64,000 bases of DNA from Kocuria sp. (lineage in GTDB: Bacteria; Actinomycetota; Actinomycetes; Actinomycetales; Micrococcaceae): contig JAUNHG010000003.1 of assembly GCA_030524035.1 (NCBI GenBank), positions 310,001-374,000 on the forward strand. Direction: 5' to 3'. Below the pieces are notes generated by a model. The model saw only the letters and a program-made list of their open reading frames with translations. It did no database searches and was not told where the DNA came from. Of the stretch, positions 57,770 to 64,000 are shown one piece after another; within the stretch, counting starts at the first letter, position 1; every line of letters starts with the position of its first letter. The translations under genes and the position numbers were made by a program.

Positions 57770-58609
57770 TCAGTTTCGAGCAGCCTCCACGGTCTCCTTG
57801 ATGCCTTGTTTCTGATCCCACTGTTTCCCATCAATGATCACTGTGGGCGTTCCAGCCACGCCGTTACCTTGCGCCAAAGCTGAGGTGTAATTGACCATGG
57901 TGCGCCACTGGCCATCTTTGACAGCATCTGTGACGTCCGCACCGTGCTTTGCGGCGATATCAATGATTTCTTGGTCATCAAGACCGCCGCTGCCTTGATG
58001 AGTGAATATTTCTTTCTGGAATTCCAGTGCCTGTTCTGTACCCACCTGTTCAGCCACCGCATAGTAGGCGTTAGCCGCCCGGGAGGAATACTGGGTTCCG
58101 TTGTCAAGGAAGTTTACGGTCCGGTACTCCACCGTGGCATCACCATTTTTGACCAGTTCAGCAATCTCGTCGCCGTACTCTTTCTCCATGTCAGCGCAGT
58201 GAACACAGTCAAAATCTTGCCAAATCACGATTTGCACCGGGTCACCTGTTTCGGATGCGGTCCCGGGGTCGACGATCCCTTCAGCATCAGGCTCACTGGG
58301 CGGAGTTTCTGGCGCCGGCGGGGCATCCTTAACGTTCACTTCCGTGGTATCCGAGGTGTCTTTTTCAATCCCGTCGGCGGTCATGACGATTCCGCCATAC
58401 TGGTTAGAGGATCCAGGAACGGGCCCTGCGTCAGGAATCTGCTGTGAACGCACTTGCCAGATCACCAGACCAATCACCACCAGTACCACCAGTACCAGCG
58501 CACCAATCCCGCCCATCAGCCATTTGCGGCGACGGGCATCCGATTTAGCGTGTTTATCCGCGATCTGACGAGCTTGGGCTCGGAAGTCTTGACTACTCTT
58601 ACTGGCCAT
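57770..58609 (-). CDS. Membrane-anchored DsbA-like thiol-disulfide protein
   Basis: 279 residues: cytoplasmic basic head (1-30), one helix (about 31-52), acidic/proline-rich linker (about 55-120), then a thioredoxin-fold domain with the active-site CVHC (Cys135, Cys138) in FDCVHCADMEKEY and the cis-proline segment VAGTPTVIIDG. Likely catalyses disulfide formation or isomerisation outside the membrane. GAGGACCC precedes ATG 58609. It lies 145 bases after malG on the same strand. Confidence 0.92.
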   Translation of the reverse strand: MASKSSQDFRAQARQIADKHAKSDARRRKWLMGGIGALVLVVLVVIGLVIWQVRSQQIPDAGPVPGSSNQYGGIVMTADGIEKDTSDTTEVNVKDAPPAPETPPSEPDAEGIVDPGTASETGDPVQIVIWQDFDCVHCADMEKEYGDEIAELVKNGDATVEYRTVNFLDNGTQYSSRAANAYYAVAEQVGTEQALEFQKEIFTHQGSGGLDDQEIIDIAAKHGADVTDAVKDGQWRTMVNYTSALAQGNGVAGTPTVIIDGKQWDQKQGIKETVEAARN

Positions 58610-58754
58610 GGGTCCTCTTCGTCTGACGGTGGGGGAAGGTACCGGGTGCTTCGTGGTAAACCGCGTAGCAGATACCGGAACCAAATTTCTGGTCTACCGC
58701 AAGAATAACGGTCTTGATGACACAGCTGCTGCCCAGGTAAGGCTCATAATCCCC

Positions 58755-59672
58755 TCAGCCTTTAACCGCGCCTCCGGTTAACCCTGCCACGATGTAACGC
58801 TGCAGCAGTAAAAAGAGCAGGACCACAGGGAGTGCGGAAATTACCGCGCCGGCGCTAAATACGCCCCAATCTTCACCAAACTGAACCGACACGAACTCGT
58901 AGAGCCCCACGGCAAGAGTGTATTGGTGAGGGTCTTGTAACACGATCCGCGCCAATAAAAAGTCCGAGAAAGCTGTGATAAAAGACAGCATGCCCACCAC
59001 TACCAGGATGGGTCTCACCAACGGCAGAATCATAGTCCAGTAAATCTGCGCATGGGACGCCCCATCAATCGTGGCTGCTTCGTCAATGTCTCGCGGGATC
59101 GTGTTGAAGAATCCGTACATTAAGAAAGTATTAGCCCCCAAGGCACCACCCAGATAGACAGCAATCAGACCCATCCAAGAATTTAGCCCCAACGCCGGGT
59201 AAACTTGGGAAATTGCGAATAGCAACAAAAAAATTGCCACGAAAGCAAGCAGTTGTGGGAACATCTGGATGACAAGTAGAGACATCAGTGCTTTGCGACG
59301 ACCCGCGAACCGGAAGCGCGAAAAGGCATAAGCAGCAGCAGCTCCAATCACGGTGGTTCCAATAGCTGTCGAGATCGCGATCACCATTGAGTTCATAAAC
59401 CATCGCAAGAAAGGAGTATGTGGATTAGAAAACAAATCTTGATAGTTAATAAGACTAATTGTCGAAAACAGCTGGTTGGAACTCATCAAAGATCCGCTAG
59501 CGGATAATGACGATGACACCGCATACAGCAAAGGAAAGAGAGCAAAAATACAAGTTATCAGAGCCACCGCATGTCGCCACCACGCATTCGCCCGCGTCAC
59601 AGCAGACCGGCGCCGCCTGCGAGGCGGCAATTTAGGGCTTTCCTGGGGCATATGTGTAGTTTTACTGACCAT
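58755..59672 (-). CDS. malG: Sugar ABC transporter permease (MalG-type)
   Basis: Inner-membrane permease, 305 residues with six helices. The EAA loop EAATIDGASHAQIYWTMILPLVRPI, which contacts the ATPase, is near residue 210. A basic PRRRRRSAVTRAN head precedes the first helix. The ATG at 59672 shares TGATG with the malF stop, so translation is coupled. Confidence 0.94.
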   Translation of the reverse strand: MVSKTTHMPQESPKLPPRRRRRSAVTRANAWWRHAVALITCIFALFPLLYAVSSSLSASGSLMSSNQLFSTISLINYQDLFSNPHTPFLRWFMNSMVIAISTAIGTTVIGAAAAYAFSRFRFAGRRKALMSLLVIQMFPQLLAFVAIFLLLFAISQVYPALGLNSWMGLIAVYLGGALGANTFLMYGFFNTIPRDIDEAATIDGASHAQIYWTMILPLVRPILVVVGMLSFITAFSDFLLARIVLQDPHQYTLAVGLYEFVSVQFGEDWGVFSAGAVISALPVVLLFLLLQRYIVAGLTGGAVKG

Positions 59673-61234
59673 CACGCAATCTCCTCAAGCGCCCGGGAGC
59701 GACGAAAAGTCAACACAGAGACAATAGCAATCATGACAAAAATTAATATAGACAGGGCCGCAGCCAACCCGTAATCATTTGCTCCTCCAGAAAATGCAAT
59801 CTTGTAAACAAATGAAATAAGGATGTCAGTGGACCCCACCCCCGTCGTGGATTCAATATTTTGAGGACCACCCTTGGTGACCAAATAGATCACATTGAAA
59901 TTATTGAAGTTCATAGCGAAGGAGGCAATCAATAAAGGACCCACCGCCACCATCAGCATGGGCAACGTGATCGAACGAAATCTCCGAAAGGGCCCCGCCC
60001 CGTCCATGGCAGCTGATTCATAAATTTCATCCGGTATAGACTGAAGAGCCCCCGTAGTGATCAAAAACATATAGGGGAACCCCAGCCATAGGTTGACCAA
60101 AATGACAGACAGCCTAGCCAGCCATGGATCATCCAGCCATGGAACCAAATTCTGGTTGAGTAAAACTTGATTTACCCAACCATAATCTGTATTAAGCAGT
60201 CCTGCCCAAATCAAGGCAGAGAGAAAAACCGGGAATGCGTAGGGCAGGAAAATAATGGCTCTGTAAATATTTCTCCCTTTAAGATTTCGATCATTAAACA
60301 TGATCGCCAAAAATAAGCCAACGAAAAAACTTAGCGCGACAGACATGAAAGCGAACACGAAAGTCCATATCGTGACCGATAAAAATGACCCGCCCAGCAC
60401 TTTTGGATCAAAAACAGATCCGAAATTTTCAAACCCTACAAAAACTTGCCAACCTGGGCGTAGTTCTTCTCCGCTTGGTCCAACAAAAGCACCTTTACCC
60501 TGGTCAACCCAAGCGGTGCCGTCGTCCTCCACCATGGCATCTCGATTTTTGTCATAATGAATTGTGGGTGTATATACAAAAGCTTTGCGGCCATCAGTAG
60601 TGCGCAAAAACTCGTCATGAGCATCTTCTGACCTCGGAACTCTCAATTCTGCCAGCTGCTCGGAAACCGCCACCACTTGGGGGTACTCCAACACATCGTA
60701 ACCATTCACTGCTCGAACAGACCGATCGAAAATTTCTGCAGAATCAACACTTTTAAGAGGCTGATCGTTACCACCAACCAGTACACGGTCATCCTGCACG
60801 ATGGCCAACGCTAGTTCTCCACCCCCATCCCGCAGAACCGTTACAGCATACTGCGGTGATCCCTCAACGCGCTGCTCATGGGCACGTTCCAGATGTTCAA
60901 TAGCAGCTTCTTTTGTTCCACTATGGCCATCCCCGTAGTTGGTTAATGCCGTATACCCAGTGTATAAAATGACGAATATTTGAAATACTAAAAGAAAAAT
61001 TAAACCCGGGAACATATATTTAGCCGGGAGAATTCGTCGCCCGGGGAGGAAATATATAATATTTACCGCAATAAGTGTTAATGCCAAGAAAAGGGTGATG
61101 CCCCAACTTCCTACGCCAGACGCCGCCACAATTCCGTACAAACCGAAGGCATTGACCATCCCCATAAGGATCAGTTTAACTAAGAAACCTCCGCTGAATC
61201 CATGAGCATGGGATATTTTGGCTGTCGTCTCCAT
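59672..61234 (-). CDS. malF: Sugar ABC transporter permease (MalF-type)
   Basis: Inner-membrane permease, 520 residues. Three N-terminal helices are followed by a large extracytoplasmic loop (about 110-265, the MalF P2-type insertion) and then the conserved core with EAA motif ESAAMDGAGPFRRFRSITLPML. Large P2 loops are characteristic of maltose/maltodextrin systems. The ATG at 61234 shares TGATG with the malE stop. Confidence 0.94.
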   Translation of the reverse strand: METTAKISHAHGFSGGFLVKLILMGMVNAFGLYGIVAASGVGSWGITLFLALTLIAVNIIYFLPGRRILPAKYMFPGLIFLLVFQIFVILYTGYTALTNYGDGHSGTKEAAIEHLERAHEQRVEGSPQYAVTVLRDGGGELALAIVQDDRVLVGGNDQPLKSVDSAEIFDRSVRAVNGYDVLEYPQVVAVSEQLAELRVPRSEDAHDEFLRTTDGRKAFVYTPTIHYDKNRDAMVEDDGTAWVDQGKGAFVGPSGEELRPGWQVFVGFENFGSVFDPKVLGGSFLSVTIWTFVFAFMSVALSFFVGLFLAIMFNDRNLKGRNIYRAIIFLPYAFPVFLSALIWAGLLNTDYGWVNQVLLNQNLVPWLDDPWLARLSVILVNLWLGFPYMFLITTGALQSIPDEIYESAAMDGAGPFRRFRSITLPMLMVAVGPLLIASFAMNFNNFNVIYLVTKGGPQNIESTTGVGSTDILISFVYKIAFSGGANDYGLAAALSILIFVMIAIVSVLTFRRSRALEEIA

Positions 61235-62502
61235 CAGATCTGCCCCTCGATGTTTAAAATCATGTCATTCCACAATTTTTCAGGATCACCTTTCCCCTCA
61301 ATAATTGAATTTTCAGTCGTTCCCCAAAAATTCCAGACAACGCCCATCTGAGGGATGGCGGGCATGGGCAGAGCACTCTCCGCAATCTCTGCATAGCGAG
61401 TGCGCCAAGGGTCGTCCTGCATTTCCTTCACCGCAGCTGACGAGGCAGGGGGGCGTCCCGTTGACTCATAAAGTGCCAGCTGGGTTTCAGGGCGAGTCAC
61501 CCAGTTCGTCACAAAATCATGAGCAGCCACAGGGTTCCGACCATAGGCGTTCACGAAAAAAGCCTGAACGCCAACAAAAGGAAGAGATTTTTCTGGCCCT
61601 GCCGGAGGAATTGGAAGTACTGTACAGTTCATTTCTGCTGCTTCAATATCCACCAAATCCCACGGACCACACACGTGGAATGCTGATCTTCCGCTCAAAA
61701 AATTCTCTTTTGCGATTTCCGGAGTCATGGAAGTTCGCAAATCGCCCGAATCTCCCAGCTCCGCCAAATAACGGGCAAACTCTAAACCACCGGAACCACC
61801 CATGGCGATCTTCGGCAAATACTGCCCTTCGGTGTCGCGCTTAAAAACTTCCGCACCAAAAGAGGTTTGTAATGCGTAAAGATGGTAAGGGTCACCACTC
61901 GTTGGTGACTGGGATATTGTGAATGGATACTGCAACCCTCGCTCATCCATCAACCGACGCCCTATAGAACGCAGGTCATCAAAATTTTCAGGGTTTTCGC
62001 GGGTGACGTCGTCGTTGCGAACTACAGCCACACATTCCACAGCATAGGGCACTCCATAATTTGCTCCTTCGTAGGCTATCGCACTCAAGAAATTAGGGAT
62101 AAAATCCGTGCTTTTATCCCCCATCTCCACAGTTTCGATAACGCCATTTGCAACTAATTGGCCTAGATTGTCATGTGGAGATATTAAAATATCGGGAGCT
62201 TGCCCCATGGGCGCCTGTGATATAAAGTCAGATATAGATTGAGAGTTAATTTCCCGTTGAATAAGCTCGACCTTAATCCCCGTCGATTTATTATATTGAT
62301 CAGCGATTGCCCGCAGCCCTGGAATTTCATCGTCACCAGCTTGAATCCGAAGGGTCTCGGCCCCCGCAGCAAGAGTCCCACGCTCCGCCGAGCCGCACGC
62401 ACTCAACGCCACCACAACACCCACACCCACCGCTCCACTCACCAGGCGACGCCGATTTACTATCCCCAGAGGCGAGGTGGGTATCACGTGATGACTAGTC
62501 AT
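61234..62502 (-). CDS. malE: Sugar-binding lipoprotein (MalE-type)
   Basis: Extracellular solute-binding protein, 422 residues, anchored by a lipobox (ALSAC, Cys36). It shows the type-1 sugar-binding organisation: LRIQAGDDEIPGLRAIADQYNKSTGIKVELI, APDILISPHDNLGQLV, YGVPYAVECVAVVRND, GRSAFHVCGPWDLVD, and RPPASSAAVKEM. TAAGAT lies six bases before ATG 62502, consistent with a leaderless transcript. First gene of malEFG; no ATPase gene accompanies it, so a shared MsiK-type ATPase is expected. Confidence 0.92.
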   Translation of the reverse strand: MTSHHVIPTSPLGIVNRRRLVSGAVGVGVVVALSACGSAERGTLAAGAETLRIQAGDDEIPGLRAIADQYNKSTGIKVELIQREINSQSISDFISQAPMGQAPDILISPHDNLGQLVANGVIETVEMGDKSTDFIPNFLSAIAYEGANYGVPYAVECVAVVRNDDVTRENPENFDDLRSIGRRLMDERGLQYPFTISQSPTSGDPYHLYALQTSFGAEVFKRDTEGQYLPKIAMGGSGGLEFARYLAELGDSGDLRTSMTPEIAKENFLSGRSAFHVCGPWDLVDIEAAEMNCTVLPIPPAGPEKSLPFVGVQAFFVNAYGRNPVAAHDFVTNWVTRPETQLALYESTGRPPASSAAVKEMQDDPWRTRYAEIAESALPMPAIPQMGVVWNFWGTTENSIIEGKGDPEKLWNDMILNIEGQI

Positions 62503-62525
62503 CCTCACATCTTACGGTCATATTC

Positions 62526-62541
62526 TGTGATCCACATCATG
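62526..62541. promoter_or_regulatory. Weak CRP-like site in the malE promoter
   Basis: TGTGA-N6-TCATG (62526-62541) matches 8 of 10 informative positions of TGTGA-N6-TCACA and overlaps the region expected for the -35 of malE. An 8-base direct repeat ACATCAyG (62534-62541 and 62548-62555) overlaps it. It could serve cAMP-receptor or other sugar control; by chance a match of this quality is not rare. Confidence 0.3.
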
Positions 62542-62647
62542 TTAAAAACATCACGTGTGCCAAAAAATCACAGGTCACGCTTCATCCCGTGAACCGCCCC
62601 AGACAAGCTAAAGTCACACCCTCACCCCGGTGTAAACTTCCGTAATC

Positions 62648-64000
62648 ATGCAAAATTTCTCATCGGGTTCCTCCCCCCAACCGTTCTGGGGGAACCACCT
62701 CCCCAACGCAGTTGCCCGCCGAGTCCGGATCCAAACGAGTTTTCCGCAGCCCGAACTATTAGATCTGCCGTGGCCAATTCATCTTGCCGAATGGCCAGAT
62801 GATCTTCTAGTGGCCTACCCCCGGGGAATATCCCGGCACGTCGTAAGGTTCGCGCAGGTCGGTGATCGTGTGCTTGCCGCTAAGGAAACCACCGCCCGCA
62901 ATGCTTCCCGCGAATACGATTTACTTCGACGCCTACGACAACTGGGCGCCCCTTGCGTGGTCCCGGTGGCCGTCATCACTGAACGACATAACCCCGCTGG
63001 TGAACACTTACCAGCTGTTCTACTCACGGAGCACATGAATTTTTCATTGCCATACCGTGTGCTGTTCTCGGAACACCCCGATGGAGAAATTGCCAACAAA
63101 CTCGTCGATGCTCTGGCTCTGCTGCTCGTGCAGCTGCACCTAGCAGGCTTTTACTGGGGTGACGTCTCCTTATCCAACACCCTATTTTTACGTGACGCTG
63201 GTCGCTTCGCAGCCTGCCTTGTTGACGCAGAAACCGGAGAGCTGCATCCACGTCTTACCACCGGGCAACGCAGCTACGATCTTGAACTTGCCCGCACCAA
63301 TGTGGCTGGTGAACTGATGGATCTCTTAGCTGGTTTCGACGATGACTCCCAGGACGGTGCACCACTGGACCCTTCCATGACCACGGGGGAAAAGGCTCAC
63401 TACGAACCCGCCGCCGTGACCACTGCGCTGCCACGAATCGTCGCGTCCTCTAGCCCTGCAGTGCCCGTTGATCCGTTCAGCACGTCCGAACGCATCGTGG
63501 AAACTTACACCAAGCTGTGGGATGCACTTACCGGCGAAGAACGCTTTCCACATGAACAAAAGTGGCGCGTCGCAGAACGTATCAAACACCTCAATGACCT
63601 CGGCTTTGATGTTGAAGAAGCTTCTTTAGATACAGATGAACAGGGGTACGTTCATTTGATTCCCCGGGTCGTGGAACCGGGGCACCACTCACGGCACCTA
63701 CGCAATATCACTGGCATGACGGCCCGAGAAAACCAGGCCCGCCGTATCCTCACGGACATCACACAATTCGGACGCGCGCTTTACCCGGGGGTGCCGGAGG
63801 ATCTCACCGGTGCTTTGTGGATGCAGGAGGTATACGCCAAGATCATGGCCGCTGTGCCGTCTGATTTACGCGCTAAACGTGAGCCTGCGGAAATTGTGCA
63901 TGAGGTGTTAGAACACCGATGGTTTCTCTCCGAACGCCTCCTTGAGGACATCCCCACCCCCCAAGCAGTGGAGGACTACGTGGAGTCACAGTTACGAACC
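62648..64000 (+). CDS. DUF4032 protein with lipopolysaccharide-kinase-like domain (3'-truncated)
   Basis: Open from ATG 62648 to the right edge without a stop (451 codons seen). The N-terminal part (about 60-220) resembles the LPS-kinase/InaA protein-kinase-like fold: VLAAKETTARNASREYDLLRRL with the conserved Lys and Glu, LLVQLHLAGFYWGDVSLSNTLF (catalytic-loop-like Asp and Asn) and ACLVDAETGEL (metal-binding Asp). The following DUF4032 region contains HYLRNITGMTARENQARRIL-like text and VHEVLEHRWFLSERLLEDIPTPQAVEDYV. The TAAACT -10 is nine bases before ATG. Divergent from malE. Substrate unknown. Confidence 0.85.
   Translation, partial: MQNFSSGSSPQPFWGNHLPNAVARRVRIQTSFPQPELLDLPWPIHLAEWPDDLLVAYPRGISRHVVRFAQVGDRVLAAKETTARNASREYDLLRRLRQLGAPCVVPVAVITERHNPAGEHLPAVLLTEHMNFSLPYRVLFSEHPDGEIANKLVDALALLLVQLHLAGFYWGDVSLSNTLFLRDAGRFAACLVDAETGELHPRLTTGQRSYDLELARTNVAGELMDLLAGFDDDSQDGAPLDPSMTTGEKAHYEPAAVTTALPRIVASSSPAVPVDPFSTSERIVETYTKLWDALTGEERFPHEQKWRVAERIKHLNDLGFDVEEASLDTDEQGYVHLIPRVVEPGHHSRHLRNITGMTARENQARRILTDITQFGRALYPGVPEDLTGALWMQEVYAKIMAAVPSDLRAKREPAEIVHEVLEHRWFLSERLLEDIPTPQAVEDYVESQLRT

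Overview
The window is chromosomal DNA from a high-GC Gram-positive bacterium of moderate GC content. The gene set and order point to the Micrococcales, most likely near Micrococcaceae; that placement is inference from gene content. Supporting signs are frequent GTG/TTG starts, many promoters whose -10 hexamer lies 6-7 bases before an ATG (leaderless transcripts), PerM/DUF6350, DUF3027, DUF3263, DUF4031, DUF4032, a VirR-like LytR_C protein, an MsiK-type importer without its own ATPase, and an uvrD1-sucC-sucD ... perM-purN-purH order like that of Mycobacterium tuberculosis Rv0949-Rv0957.

Layout. 0-7.5 kb: end of sdhB, a secreted Gly/Ser/His-rich protein, then a minus-strand housekeeping series (YihY-family protein, trpS, xth, folD, glyA). 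7.6-13.5 kb: a sugar locus with a HAD-GH65 fusion phosphorylase/hydrolase, a Gfo/Idh oxidoreductase and a LacI regulator. 13.8-20 kb: a vWA surface protein, purH, purN and PerM-like DUF6350. 20-30.6 kb: an accessory block lying where sucD and perM are usually close neighbours. It holds an AT-rich secreted nuclease, a 1,062-residue protein of unknown function divergent from a SNF2 helicase, an unknown 378-residue protein, an MbfA-like iron exporter, and a 470-base gene-free stretch that folds on the plus strand into a candidate structured RNA.

30.6-44 kb: sucCD, uvrD1/pcrA, a tiny basic-protein gene, tRNA-Arg, a DUF4031-HD-Nudix triple fusion, an NlpC/P60 peptidase, a DtxR-type metal regulator, serC, a TSUP transporter, DUF3027, a cold-shock protein and thymidine kinase. 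44-57.7 kb: a two-component system, RNase HI with an NTF2-like tail, a stand-alone groEL with a CIRCE operator, VirR-like and DUF3263 genes, ung, a ThrE-type exporter, two FemAB-type transferases, a DeoR regulator and tRNA-Thr. 57.7-64 kb: a membrane-anchored DsbA-like protein, a maltose-type ABC importer (malEFG), and the 5' part of a DUF4032 kinase-like gene.

Functional links. Serine, one-carbon and purine metabolism recur (serC, glyA, folD, purN, purH). The importer at 58.8-62.5 kb and the GH65 locus could together take up and phosphorolyse alpha-glucosides. FemAB, LytR_C, NlpC/P60 and DsbA-like proteins serve the cell envelope. MbfA and DtxR suggest iron control. The least explained parts are the divergent 1,062-aa protein/SNF2 helicase pair, the candidate RNA beside sucD, and the small or fused proteins listed in the findings.
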